NCBI GenBank assembly: GCA_027604185.1
Contig: JADGKB010000163.1
Coordinates: 1 to 23,021 of the forward strand
Direction: 5' to 3'
Origin: Boothiomyces macroporosus
Taxonomy: Eukaryota; Chytridiomycota; Chytridiomycetes; Rhizophydiales; Terramycetaceae
Length of the DNA: 23,021 bases
This document shows, piece after piece, positions 1 to 11,272 of the stretch. The notes beneath the pieces were generated by a model that saw nothing but the letters and a program-made list of their open reading frames with translations, ran no database searches and was not told the origin of the DNA. How positions within the stretch are numbered: position 1 is the stretch's first letter; every line of letters starts with the position of its first letter. A program made the translations under genes and the position numbers.

Positions 1-409
1 GAAACTCAAGCAACTGAAGTTGTCGAAGAAGTACAAGCAACTGAAGTAGTTGAAGATGCTCAAGTCACTGAAGTAGTTGAAGAAACTCAAGTCACTGAAG
101 TTGTAGAAGAAACTCAAGCTACTGAAGTTGTAGAAGAAACTCAAGTCACTGAAGTTGTTGAAGAAGCTCAAGTCACTGAAGTAGTCGAAGATGCTCAAGT
201 CACTGAAGTTGTTGAAGAAGCTCAAGTCACTGAAGTTGTAGAAGAAACTCAAGCAACTGAAGTTGTCGAAGAAGTACAAGCAACTGAAGTAGTTGAAGAT
301 GCTCAAGTCACTGAAGTAGTGGAAGTACAAGCAACTGAAGTTGTTGAAGATGCTCAAGCAACTGAAGTAGAAGAAACCCAAGCAACTGAAGTAGTCGAAG
401 AAGCTCAAG
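1..409 (+). repeat. 27-bp in-frame tandem repeat (9-residue units)
   Basis: About 15 units of 27 bp encode TEVVEE-x-Q-x; two units have lost one codon (8 residues). Repeats may continue upstream of the window. A 77-bp stretch at 1-77 recurs without mismatch at 244-320, exactly 243 bp (nine units) away, which indicates a recent higher-order duplication. Confidence 0.95.
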
Positions 410-1018
410 GTACAGATAATCTAGATCAACTTGTTCAATCTGAAATAATTAAAGTCAAAGAAGAGCAACGTTCCCAAATTGAAAGTGAGGCTGTTCAAAT
501 TGAAGCAGTCAATGATTCTGTTGTTGAACAAGAGGCTCAATTTGAAAGTATATATGACAGCACACAAGTAGATGAAGTTAAGGATGAAATTAGGGAAATT
601 AGCGAAGACTTGGAAAAGGAAACTGTCCCTGAATTGTCTTTCAAAGTAATTGAAACAAGTGTTGTTGTTCCTGAAGTTGAAGAAGAATTCCATGACGCAA
701 TTGAAGCTCCAGATACCCAGGACCAGCTAACTACAATGCAAAAAGACCTTGAGCAAGTGATCAATGATTCCTTCAAAGGTAGATATTTTCTAAAACAGAC
801 ATTGAAACTGAAACATTTTTACATGATGAAAAAGAGATCATGTTGGTTAAACCACCATCTAGAGAGAGCCTACTGACTGGTAATTTGCTATTGACATAGA
901 ACCTGTTGCCAAAGAGATTGTCACTGAACAAGAAGATGTTATCATAGTCAAAACTTCTGAAGAACAGCAGCCACCAGAAGAACCAAAGAGTATGCTCAGC
1001 AAGCTAAAGTTTTGGTGA
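1..1018 (+). CDS. Acidic repeat protein, 3' part (5' end outside window)
   Basis: The frame is open from base 1, so the start lies upstream. Exons are <1-778, 799-879 and 900-1018, joined across two 20-nt introns (779-798 and 880-899); without splicing the frame stops at 874-876. The visible part is 325 residues. About the first 136 residues are 15 copies of a 9-residue unit of the form (A/V)TEVVEE(A/T/V)Q, very acidic and probably extended or coiled. The rest is also acidic (many E, D, Q) and ends in a short basic-aromatic tail, KLKFW. No catalytic domain is visible and I do not recognise a family. It could be a cytoskeletal, scaffold or spacer protein, but nothing here decides. SPT7 follows on the same strand after 151 bp. 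Confidence 0.8.
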
Positions 1019-1169
1019 AAATAAAGGCATTTTAATCAATCAAGCAATTTGCACAAATTCAATTAAATCATGGATCCAATTTCCTATTACAATCAAGGCT
1101 ATTCATTCAATCGGATTGGATACTTTTGATTAATCTCTTAATTTTTACCTTTTTGTTGTAATCTCAAAA

Positions 1170-3834
1170 ATGGACTATCAGATTGCACTTGACTTGATTA
1201 AAACAAAAGGCTACAAAATGTATTTAAATGAAGAGGAATCAAGGGTATTTGAATATATTACAAAGACACAAAAGATTTTCAAATCGTTCATTGAAAATCC
1301 AAAATCCAAAAAGGAACTTGTCGGTAGCTGGTTATTAATCTAGGTAATTACCGCATTAATTCTAGGTATTTGGAACTAATGTAGATTTACTGGATCAGGA
1401 AAAGGAGAATACACTGTTGAATATTTCACTGAAAATTCGACTAATGCTCACTGAACTCTCAATGAACCCAGTGCAAGCAATCAATACATTGGAGGAACAA
1501 GACTTGTCTAGTTTAATCCCGTTTGATGATCAGTATTACAGCTTGGAACAGGATGAGAGCTTGATCCCTAAAATTTCAATCTTCAAACAAGTGAAACCAA
1601 AAGTAGTAGAAAAAGTAGAGAAACCTGTAGTTATACCGCCAGGAATGAAGTATTTATTGGAAATGGTGGATAATGTTAAAGCTGTACAAAAAATTGTTGT
1701 AGATTCCATTCCTTCGAAATCTAAATGGGCAAATGATGACCGTGTGGGACAGGAGCAATTATATGAAGCATTTGAAAAAGTATTGACCGGATTAAAGAAT
1801 TACACTGTACTATCAATTAATTTAGGAACACTCTTTGCCGTTTCTTAGACCAGTCCAAAAGAGAGAAGCTCCAAATTACTTTGATATTATAAAAAACCCG
1901 ATGGATTTAACCACCATGACTAAAAAGCTTAAAAATTTGCAGTACAACAACAAGGATGACTTTGCCGCGGACCTAGAGTTGATTTGGAGTAACTGTCTAA
2001 CTTACAACACAATGCCTGTAAAATTCTTTAATTCAGGAAAGTATATACAGACAGCATGCGTTTGCAATGAGAAGAAAGACGCAGGAGCTTTTAAAAAAGA
2101 TTCCAGAGATTTCTATTCAATCCAACAAAGAGTCTGATGATGAAAGTGGTAACCATTGCTTGATATAGACGATGAGGGAAAGTCAAAAGTGTCTGAAAAG
2201 GAAGATGTTGAGATGGAAAGTGTCAAGGAGGAAAAGGAGGAAGAAGAAAAGGAAGAGAAAGAGGACGAAGAAGAGCACGAAGATGGAATTAACAACCAGT
2301 TACAGCAAGAATACATGTATGACTCTTGCATTATTACAAAAAAATGGAAGCAGATTACCAGTAATGATCGAGCAATGGTTCTGGTAATCAACGTTAATAC
2401 AGACTCAAAAGCAGCTGAACAAACAGTTAAAGTTTGGTGATTGGCCAGCATTGATTAGAACAGAGCAAGACATGGCAAAATATGCCGATAATCAACAGAA
2501 ATTTTATGAAAAAGCTAAAATCAGGCAGAATATCCTGCAAGGTATGGAAAATGAAATTCCAGAACTGTCGTATTTCTTACCAGAAACTTACAATGTTGTT
2601 TCTTCGTTCCCAGAATCAAACACTCAAGCACCCAAATTTAATTTTGATGTCCAAGACTTTTTATCTCCAGATACATCGGAAAGGTAGACTTATTTAACAA
2701 AGCAAAATACCTCATCCACCTTTACCAACTTTGTCTGAATATTCAATCTTTAATATTGATACCAACAGCAAACTGAATATGGCAATGATGAAAAATATTC
2801 AAGAAATGAAAAATATTAAAGATATATACTCCAAGGTGCTGGCAAAGCAGAATATAAACGAACCACAGATGAATATACCTAAACCTGAACCTTATACGCC
2901 GCTATGGGATGAAAAAGATTTACCCCCTCCTGTGTTGAATCTCAATTCGTCTTTTCAGCTAATTCAAAAGTCTTGTGGATATATTTTGTCTCATATAGGA
3001 TTCGACTCTGCCACGGAACAAGCACTATCCACATTTTCAGACATAATGATGCAATTACTCTACACTGCTGGAAGAACAATGAGCGCATTTATTGATAAAT
3101 ATGGAACGATAATGCAATCTGAAGTAAGTTACCTTAACCCAGGAAATCTTGTTCCATGTGCTTTTAGAATTAGGAGTAAAAGATCCAATCGATCTCCAAA
3201 CGTACATAAACCATGATGTAATCAGATATGGCAACAAATTACATGAGCTATCTAGAAAGCTTGATTATGCTTGGAACGAATTCGGCCAAGTCCAGCAAGA
3301 CGATATAGAATTTGAAGACCAGCAAGAGAATTTCTACAGTGGCAATTTCTTGGAAGGTGCGGGAATAGATTTCTTGAATCTTAAAGATATCGGTTTAGAT
3401 TTCCACATTCCGATGGAGCTATGGAACAGAAAGGCAGATAAACCATTAACTGCACGAGTTAAACGCAACTTGATAAAGTATTTGCGACTAATAATAGTAC
3501 TGGTCCTGTCGCTGCTTCTGATTTGGAAACTGAAATTAAAGTGCCTGCATTTGAAAAGTGGGAACCTGTGGATCCCGGTAAACAAATCAAGCTGCTGGCA
3601 GACTTTTACTCTAAACTTACTCCAGAAACAATGATTGAAGACGAGTTCAAACCAAAAACAAAGGAACAAAAGATGATGGTCAAGTATGCTCAAACTGGTG
3701 TTCGGAAAAAGACTAATGTTTTACAACCGAAAAAGAAAGAACCAAAGACTACAGTTAAAAAGATTGTCAAGAAAGAGAAAAAGTTGAAGGAAAAGAAGAG
3801 AAAGAAGGGGGAAATGTCGCCAATGTTGGAATAA
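1170..3834 (+). CDS. SPT7: SPT7-like SAGA subunit (bromodomain + histone fold)
   Basis: Nine exons: 1170-1323, 1385-1806, 1826-2017, 2037-2148, 2169-2383, 2403-2683, 2703-3123, 3143-3477, 3498-3834; total 822 residues. SPT7 is a scaffold subunit of the SAGA histone acetyltransferase coactivator in the nucleus. The bromodomain spans about 165-276, with [17 protein letters not shown] at 204-220 and the acetyl-lysine pocket signature NCLTYN ending at N253. The segment just before it ([23 protein letters not shown]) is the SPT7-type arrangement. Glu/Lys-rich linker at about 294-333. Histone fold at about 540-625 ([15 protein letters not shown], then [12 protein letters not shown]), the heterodimerisation part. 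Lys-rich tail at the C-terminus. Seven introns are single (19-20 nt); the first intron site is a 61-nt array of three units. Every junction restores frame and bromodomain or histone-fold continuity. The PH gene converges on it with 33 bp between stops. Confidence 0.93.
1324..1384 (+). other. Three tandem introns with zero-length exons (SPT7)
   Basis: The gap between SPT7 exons 1 and 2 divides exactly into three intron-like units: 1324-1343 (20 nt), 1344-1365 (22 nt) and 1366-1384 (19 nt). Each begins GTA and ends TAG, and each has its own TTAAT or CTAAT branch-like motif 4-6 nt before the AG. Junctions between units read TAG|GTA. Removing all 61 nt joins GTC-G to AT-TTA in frame (V-D-L-L). 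Removing only one or two units shifts frame or leaves a stop. It could be excised stepwise or as one 61-nt intron. Confidence 0.8.
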
Positions 3835-3867
3835 TATAATCATCTAATTCAAAAAAGATATGAGGTT

Positions 3868-6117
3868 TTATTGAGCAATCGTGGATTTTCTTTTCATTTC
3901 TTGCTTTTGCAAAAGGGATATGATTGCTAGAGCGGATTCAATTGGTGCTGGATAGCTTTGCTCATCTTCAGTTTCTGAACTTTGTTCCAAGAAATCGGTA
4001 GATCTTGGCTCACAAGTCATAGTGAGAGAGCTAATTATTCTTGCCAAAGTGTCGATATCGACATCATACATTTTTTCATCTGATATTGTACTTACTGCAG
4101 GGACAACTGGTAATGCCTTTTCTTCAACAACTTCAACTTTTGGAATGGGTGGGAGTTTAGAGTTGCTGAATTTATCCACCGAAATAGTGTTTTGAATTTC
4201 TCTGTACCAGGTATCAAAGTCGTTCTTGCTTTGGCATACTAGAACCCAGGCGCTATTGCTGTCACTGATTTGGAAGGTGTACTTTGCTTGGTTTATCAGG
4301 GTTAAAGCACAGAATTGGCTAATGGTGATACAATCAACCATCTTTTCCTTCTTGTTATGGGTCTTGAACATATAGAGCATAGTTTCTGTTAGAATAAAGT
4401 ATCGTGTCTTTCCAGCTGTGGTTGCGGATTTGGTAAAAGTAAGATAGCCTGCAGCAACTCTTCTCATTGATGACAATTCTTGAACTGTTAAAGAAACAGG
4501 CGTTTCTTTGAAGATGCCTTTGTTGAATAAATTTGACATTCTATTCATCATAGATTTTGGCTTTAAATTTTTGTTCACACTACGGTTAGTATAAGCCTAC
4601 AGATTTGGTTGTGAGTCTGGGTGATCAAGTCCGAGCAATTTCATTGCCTTTGAATTGGGGTTCTCATTCATAAGATCTTCTACTGTGCTTTCACTGGTTG
4701 CAAAAGATGCCATTGATTGAGGGCGGGATTTATTGCTATCGATCGTAATTTTTGAATCACGTTTTTCATCTTGTACATTTATAGTACTGCTAGAATTATG
4801 TAGAGTTTCGTCAAGCTTCTCAGCAATACCCAACTGTTTAAGTGCTTTTGCTGATGCATTTGGGGGAACAAAGGTATTTGTTTCAGTAACTCCCAAAGTT
4901 TTCAAAGCTTTGGTTGAAACCGTTACAGGAATGTAATCAGATGGTGAAATGACTTTTTCTTCTTGCAATTGCTGTTCAGAGATACCCAACATGGTTAGTG
5001 CTTTAGCAGAACGAGCGCTCTGTGCATGAGGTTCGGGAGATTGTAGGGATCTTGCAGATTCTAACGGCTTTGATTCGAACTCTGGAGCAGAGTTTATCAC
5101 TAGATTCTGAGCATCAATATCACTTTCTGCTATTCCAAGCTTTTGAAGAGCTTTTGAAGATCTTTTGCTTACAAAAGTTTCATTGGAGCTAGAAATGGTA
5201 GAATTTCTGTTTGCAAACTGACTTCCATAACTATTTCTACCGCTTAAAGGACTGGTCAATGTGGAATTTCTATTTGTGCTCGGACTTGGGATGATAGATG
5301 CACGATTCCCAGCAGGACTATGAAAAACAGGACTATGTATAATTGAAGAGCGGTTTCCGTAGCTATTTGGACTAGCCATCATTGAAGAGCGATTACTGTA
5401 ATAGGAACCTGCGGGACTTTGAATTTGTGAAACGGGTCTCGCAACATATGGGTTGTAAGGATTTTCGGCAATTGAAGTGGTTGGTTGTACATGTTTAACA
5501 GGGCTTTTAATGTCATTAATTGGAACATTTGCATCTGGAATGGTTATACTGTTGCTTAGCCTAGATGGAGAGCGAACAGAGCCCTTCCCGCCAAACTTGT
5601 GGTCCATTCCGGAAAACCTTTGACTACTTTTTCTTCTGTTTTGAACTTCTGCATTCATTTCGTTATCTGAAAGTCCCAGCCTATTAAAAGCCTTCGCCAT
5701 TTTGCCATCGTCTGAATTGTCGCCGAACATGTCACTGCGAACGTTTTGCGTTGTAATTGGAGTTAGTGAGGCCTTGTTATTGTGAGGATAAACGGGTATC
5801 CCCATGTATGATGCCGGCCGTGAAGATTCTCGTTTGGTAATTTGTGGATACTGTTTTAATGTGGAATTTCTATGCGGGTCGGTATGTACATGTGCATGGC
5901 TAATATTTCCACCTTGAGTATTGGCAAAATTTGGTGGTAATGATTGCCTAACATTTCTAGAATTATTTGAAGAAACGGATTCCCGCCTTTGTGAATCTGC
6001 CATGTCAACGTTAAATTTACCTCTGGCAGACAAATCTTCTGCCAATTCTAAAAGCTCCAAATCCATCTCTTGTAGCTGCTGGTCCAGTTTGAAAAGGACT
6101 GAATTCGGATTGGACAT
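3868..6117 (-). CDS. PH-domain protein with KALxxLG repeats
   Basis: Two exons, 6117-4601 and 4579-3868, joined across a 21-nt intron (4600-4580, ACTAAC branch-like motif); 742 residues. A short helical or coiled segment at about 8-30 is followed by a long Ser/Asn-rich, probably disordered region. Within 240-310 there are repeated NR(S/N)S and SP motifs, plausible kinase targets. Six copies of an (S/A)KALxxLG(I/L)xE-like motif occur at about 140, 320, 370, 401, 422 and 488. The second exon encodes a pleckstrin-homology domain at about 547-638 (GYLTFTK start, WYREI near the C-terminal helix), so membrane phosphoinositide or protein binding is likely. The acidic tail ends IAQ. Exon 2 alone has a GTG where a start might be sought, but the splice joins it to exon 1 in frame. 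Function beyond a PH adaptor is not known to me. Its stop converges on SPT7. Confidence 0.85.
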
Positions 6118-6513
6118 GATGAAATATGATACAAGGTAACAATTTTCTCAAGTTCCCATTCACCTTATATTGATTGCGGCGCCAGGTCCTGCGACTTGAA
6201 TTATGAGGCAACCCAACAATGCAATCAAAAAATGTCTCAGCTTTCATTGTTTCCGGTTAGCTCAAGGGAAAAGGTTTCAGAGCTAATTATAATATTCCCG
6301 CTTGGGTGACCAGTATTTTTTGATTAACCACTCTTCCATAATTGGGCTCATGGCAAATGGAGATAAAAAATTCCAATTCAGCTGATTGATGGCTTATATG
6401 AGGTTAATATATCGACGAGCGCAATGTGCTGAAGCCCTTGATGAGGTCAATTTCCTGAGTTCATTATCGGAGTTGAGCGTTCATTTTGCAATCACGAAAT
6501 TAATATTTTAACT
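6118..6513. promoter_or_regulatory. Divergent intergenic region, 396 bp
   Basis: Lies between the starts of the PH-domain gene (-) and the CatSper-like gene (+) and so should hold both promoters. I see no open reading frame with family resemblance, no tRNA-like structure and no clear repeats. The 120-bp stretch nearest the PH gene is less AT-rich than the rest. Confidence 0.4.
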
Positions 6514-9500
6514 ATGATTATAGAGCTGATACTCTTTGGATCTTCGCTTCAGTATTCCAGTATCGATCAGAGGTTTTTTTATCAAAGTGAAGATCTAATA
6601 GGCAACAATTACTATGTTGGCCAGCCAGTAAATTAGCCTAATAGCAGATCAATCTTGTGTACACATCGCCAAACAACTACGTTACATGGTCTGATTCTTC
6701 TTCTAGCTGCAGCTTTAATTCTAACGGTGTAATAACTCAAGGAGCCTCGAATGGAACCTCTGTCACGATAACTTGTTCTGATGCTGCAGGAACAACAATT
6801 CAAGCACAGCAGGATGGGAATTCGCAGGAGGCAACAGTGTTCAATATCTCAGTACAATCGCCGCAATATCAATGGTATTACACATGGTCGTGTGGAAATG
6901 GAAATGTCCAGGTTCTATCTGCCTCATCAATTTGCAAAATGGCTATATGGGCTGTAAACCCAATCAATTTGAGCTCTGGAGAATTATCAGGAGCCGCTAC
7001 AACACCACTGCAAGTAATGTCAATCTAATTTAGTATTCTAAACAAATAACCCAGTCTCTGCAATTCATGGGCGAATATCCCCAACTGCATTTTGACAGCG
7101 ACTATATCAACATGACAGTCCCGTCATATAATGCAACTTCATTGTAAATCAATTACTAATACCTAGGTGCTGGGAGAGTCTAGCCACGGTTAATGGAAAC
7201 AATTATTTAGGGTCGACCACCATCAAAATCACTGGACAAGGTGTCTCACTGTTAGGAAACTACATTCAAGATCGTAAAGTAATTGTTTATATTCAAAAGT
7301 ACTATCCATCCACTCTTGGGTTCACGCCAAATACAACATACACGGCAGGAAGCAGTTCTTTCTTTAGAATCACTCATGATCCTTGCTCACCGGAGATTGC
7401 AATTGTTGTAGGATCGATGATTGGAGTGGAAAATATGTTACTTACAAACACATTGTTCAAGGAAACCCCGCAATATCTAAACCCAGGACAATCAATAGGA
7501 ACAATAACAGCGGTAGTAATGAATAACATGGGGATCGCAATCCTGGGGTCGAGTCAGTATGTTTTTGTCTTTGTAAACGGAACAAGAATTACGACAACTC
7601 TACCAGATACAACTGTAAAGAAAATGGCTACTACCAGTATGTGTAACAGAAGATTTTGGACCTTGGATAACGTAATAGTTCTATGGAGCTCTGCAACTTC
7701 AACTGGACCTTTGGAAAACATCTATATTTCCAAAGACTATGGGGCTACATTTAGTAAGGTTTCAATTGGTGTTGGTGGTGCAAACGGATATATTGCAGAC
7801 GTATACATCCAAGATATGTATTCACAGATCATTGTCTTGATAAAAGATTCATCCGGAAATGATATCATTAAATCATATGATTTGAATTTCAACTTTACAA
7901 TCAAGTATAGCAGTAGTGGGAGCCAATCGATAGTTAATGGAGGTATAAAAGGGTCGACACCGAAAATGGTGGGATTCAATACCGGAGAACTTTATTTTAC
8001 CGGGGATAATTTAAATTATAGTCCTGATAGTGGACAAACTCTTTTTTCGCTGACGATGCAATCAAGGTATTACGTGAATGCAAGTCTAGGAACCTTTGAG
8101 TATATTAAAGATATCGCAATCAGTAAAAATAATCGATATATAGCAGTACGGACTTCCATCAATCGAGTATTTATCGGACAGCTAGGCTCAACTATATTCT
8201 ACGATATAGTAGCTGGTATATTGCCTTCCGCAGGTACCTGCAAAGATTAAAATAGACGTTGGATTATTGTTTGACTCTAATAGCAATTTAAATGTGATTT
8301 CGTCTCCAAATGTGGTGAGGATGCTATCAATTCAAAACGAAATACAATCACTTGGAATTACCTGTCCATATTCACAGATATCTTTAAATGCACAACCATA
8401 TTACGAACTAGACATGGAAGACGTGCTTAATATTTCAGGGACAATAGTTTCACCAAAGAATTCTCCAGTTTCTTTTTCGTTCATGAATACCAATCCAAAT
8501 GTTGCAACGACAAATACTACCAAATCAGATATTAGTGACTTTAGTGATATTGTATACACCCAGGGTATTCAAGTATCTGCTTCTGCAGCCAATATTAGCA
8601 GACAGGGCGTCTCTGTTCTTGTGTTTGACCCATCATCATCAAATTTGGCATGCAGTGTTCAACGAACTGTACCTTTATAACTAATTTCAGAGTACTAATT
8701 TACTAGTTGGCTGTCCAAAGAATAGAAAATTGGTCTATTACAATCCAACCAGTTACGTGAATCCTCCATCCCCGACCCCAAGATATCATATTGATAGATA
8801 TTCCTCAGAGTATCACTCTTCATTTTCAGTAATCACAAACAACTCTACTGATGGCTTAATTCTAACTGATGGACCATGTGCAGATCAAACTTACACTATA
8901 CCTGCTGGCACATGGACCGACCTTAGTACTGGAAATCTAGGCACAAGTGACAAAACTGTATCCACAAATTGCAGTGTGCATGGTTCAATCACACAGAGAT
9001 ACTATGGTGCATATTTCCGACCACAGTTCGCCATTTACGAAAATGGCATATTTGTACGCAAAGTGACAGTCGATGTTGGAATCCAAGAAATCTATGGAAG
9101 AAATACATACCAGTTCAACATGACTGGATATGACGCACGGTGTACATTTAACCCATTAGATTTTAAATCAGGCTCAAACTTGGTGCTTTAGAATTAATTT
9201 AGACTTTCTGGAATTGTTACGGTGGATATTCGATTTCAGGGACTGGTGAGTTATGGAAAGAATATCAAGTGATGAATTCAACAAATTACAATTCAATTAC
9301 TTGGACGGGTAATCTCGATGGGATTTATATATTCAAAGCGGCGGTATTAGATCCAAATTATTCCTACTGCACACTTGAAACAGAATTCGCTATTCAAGTG
9401 ATTGGCTCCCCCACAAACACCGTAACACAGGTGTCAGTTTTGCTTCTAGTGAATGCATCCGCGATATCTATACTAGTTATAAGCTATCTCATTTATTCTA

Positions 9501-9553
9501 GAAACCAAAAGGCTACATTGAGATTTAATCTTGAAAAGAAAAAGCGAGAATAA
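6514..9553 (+). CDS. CatSper auxiliary-subunit-like type I membrane protein
   Basis: Seven exons: 6514-6627, 6648-7013, 7034-7143, 7167-8233, 8256-8668, 8691-9182, 9203-9553; introns 20, 20, 23, 22, 22, 20 nt; 970 residues. A short hydrophobic N-terminus (MIIELILFGSS) may be a signal peptide. A long ectodomain with many N-glycosylation sequons follows, then one TM helix at about 930-952 and a short basic tail. Exon 4 reads like a beta-propeller (blade-like YISKDYGATF, FTGDNLNYSPDSG). The C-terminal ectodomain contains LLVGCP, EIYGRNTYQFN and an AVLDPNYSYC...EFAIQV segment just before the TM. From memory, these resemble the shared ectodomain of CATSPER beta/gamma/delta/epsilon, which cap the flagellar CatSper calcium channel; the length fits too. 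A sortilin-like propeller protein is the main alternative. The last intron has an unusual GTGCTT donor. The next gene is ciliary and starts 18 bp after this stop. Confidence 0.65.
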
Positions 9554-9571
9554 AGATAGTTTACGCGTTTT

Positions 9572-10050
9572 ATGAGTGTAGAGTCAAAGTATTCAGGAGA
9601 GAAATTAGAAGAGGCTCAAAATTACTTGAACCAGCATCGGATACCGGAAATCATTCAGTCGTTAACACAGACTATTCTGGTAGAACGACCTGGTACTCTT
9701 GGTTAACTCAGAAAATCCTAGAGCTGCGATGGCAAAGCATCTACAGACAATGAGGTCAATTAGAGTATTAAGCAACTAATGTAGGCAAGGAATCAAAATT
9801 ATGTTGTTTTCACTGTACTTTTAATGTAATTGTAGAAGGAAAATTTGATGGGGCTGTTTCGTTATTTTGACCATGTAGGAAGAGGGTACATCACAATGGA
9901 TCAATACATAGAAGGTAAGATCAAACTAACTCTGCTATGAATACCGTTGGAGCTTCTAAATACAATCTAAAACCAACGGGGTACGGATTGGGACAAATTA
10001 CTGCTGAAACGTTTACAGAAGAAGCTCTTTCAGCTCTGCGAAAGTTGTAA
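9572..10050 (+). CDS. EFCAB10: EFCAB10-like RIIa/EF-hand protein (ciliary)
   Basis: Five exons: 9572-9692, 9712-9764, 9785-9814, 9836-9914, 9935-10050; 132 residues. Residues about 12-56 form an RIIa/DPY-30-like dimerisation-docking domain: AQNYLNQHRIPEIIQSLT, then VERPENPRAAMAKHL restored across the first intron. Residues about 70-95 (NLMGLFRYFDHVGRGYITMDQYI) resemble a degenerate EF-hand: the DHVGRGYIT loop lacks several acidic ligands. The order N-terminal RIIa then one EF-hand, at roughly this length, matches EFCAB10, a protein of cilia and flagella. Exon 3 is only 30 nt. The fourth intron (9915-9934) ends in TG rather than AG. The gene starts 18 bp after the CatSper-like stop on the same strand, so the two may be co-regulated or share a transcript. 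Confidence 0.8.
9915..9934 (+). other. Intron with GT-TG ends (EFCAB10-like)
   Basis: This 20-nt segment starts GTAAG, has a strong CTAAC branch-like motif and ends CTCTG. Removing it joins GAA-G to CT-ATG in frame, giving YIEAMNTVGASKYNL and open frame to the TAA at 10048. No nearby AG gives an open frame. The sister intron at 9693-9711 ends TTAACTCAG, so a single A-to-T difference explains the end. It may be a real non-canonical acceptor, a sequencing error or a disabling mutation. Confidence 0.65.
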
Positions 10051-10082
10051 GGAATAAACTCTTTTTATTGTACAAAATAATC
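10051..10082. terminator. Bidirectional 3'-end region with AATAAA on both strands
   Basis: The 32 bp between the convergent stops of the EFCAB10-like gene and receptor A carry AATAAA at 10053-10058 on + and AATAAA (as TTTATT) at 10064-10069 for the - strand. The two 3' UTRs must overlap or extend into the neighbouring coding sequence. Confidence 0.5.
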
Positions 10083-11159
10083 TTAACGTAGAGTGTCTTC
10101 ATCTACTTTAAAGGATTGCTCCGCTTTGGATGAAGACCAGTGTATAGTTTCCAATTCGATTGAAGCAGCAGTCTTGTTATTGTCTACAAACGTATACCGT
10201 TGAGACAGGTACAAGGCAGCAATGTGGTACATTCCTTTGGCAGCGACAGTCATATCGAAAAGGTATAATGGAATGTAATAGATTGGCAGACCAGACGGAT
10301 TTACCATATTTCCATTGTCATCATATATTCCCAGTTTGTGGGTTTGGTGGTAGAGCTGAAAGCTGTAGTTGTAGATCATTGGTATCCAACAGAACAGATT
10401 AGCTATGGTAATAGCTTGAATCATATTTAGCATAATTATTTTTGACCCAGTCATATCTGATTGACTCTTGAGCCCTCTCAATGTGAAAGTATAAAACGTA
10501 CACAGCAAGAGGACAATAACTGACGCAAGACTGATGTACATGGAATTGTACATTGTTCGCCTAATATTAATATGAAATACCATATGTTAATTAAGTGTAT
10601 CCGCTGTGTTTGGTCGTCAGTATGCAGTTTAATATTTTCAATTATCGCATAAGCTACTTCTGAAATGAGCCATATGAATACAGATAGCCCTATACAAGCA
10701 CTGATTAGCTTTTTCCACTTTATATTGCTAATTGTGCTATTCAAATGGACAACTGTAAACGCAATGTATGAAGCCGACAGACCCAGTAATCCAGACGCTA
10801 CTATGAAAGGGTCGGATAAATTCCCTATTTGCAATTTGCTGATAATCTCTGCATTACTTTGGTCGGCATTATTAACACAATTTATGTAGTCAATTGTGCC
10901 GCCTATAGCTGTAGAGAGTATGGTTAACACTGCTGTAATCAAATCGCATATTCCTATGGCCAGTATTAGATATCCAAACCCAGAATTAGCTTTGAAATAG
11001 TTTTTTCTAGTCTAATTGTTAAATTGGATTTACTGTAATAATTAATATCGATCCGGCTAGTCCAAGAAGGGTGAATATGTAAGTGACTAGTTCGACATAG
11101 TCATACTGATCTCCCAATCCATTCTCTATGAATGCTATTTTGAAGCATGTGCTGTTCAT
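10083..11159 (-). CDS. Seven-helix receptor-like protein A
   Basis: Three exons: 11159-11034, 11011-10581, 10560-10083; introns 22 and 20 nt; 344 residues. Seven hydrophobic helices are visible. The start MNSTC was chosen because it aligns with the N-termini of the five paralogues; an in-frame upstream ATG would add 30 unmatched residues. Family marks: N-terminal Cys, KNYFKANSGFGYLILAIGICDL leading into TM2 with its conserved Asp, a Cys in loop 1, IKWKK before TM4, LNMIQAITIANLFCWIPMI in TM6 (CWxP), and AAKGMYHIAALYLS in TM7. The tail has ETIHWSSSK. The CWxP motif and TM2 Asp recall class A GPCRs, but DRY and NPxxY are absent. Ligand and G-protein coupling are unknown. It has both family introns. 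Confidence 0.85.
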
Positions 11160-11272
11160 GGCAAAAGTTTTTGTGTTCGTCGACCTTGAAGGTCTCTGCA
11201 AGTTCCCTGAAGAATCCGGGTCGACATAAAACAGTAGAATGTTGATCACAAACAGAAAAAATAATAAAGTTT

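Noticed and set aside
4597..4599. Separate PH-domain gene starting at GTG 4578 and a separate 506-residue gene ending at 4597.
   Set aside because: A 21-nt intron with ACTAAC joins them in frame; two genes one intron-length apart would lack any promoter.
4733..4936. Antisense open frames over the PH gene and similar frames within the SPT7, receptor and uS9m genes.
   Set aside because: They lie wholly over coding exons of well-supported genes, show low-complexity mirror composition and resemble no family.
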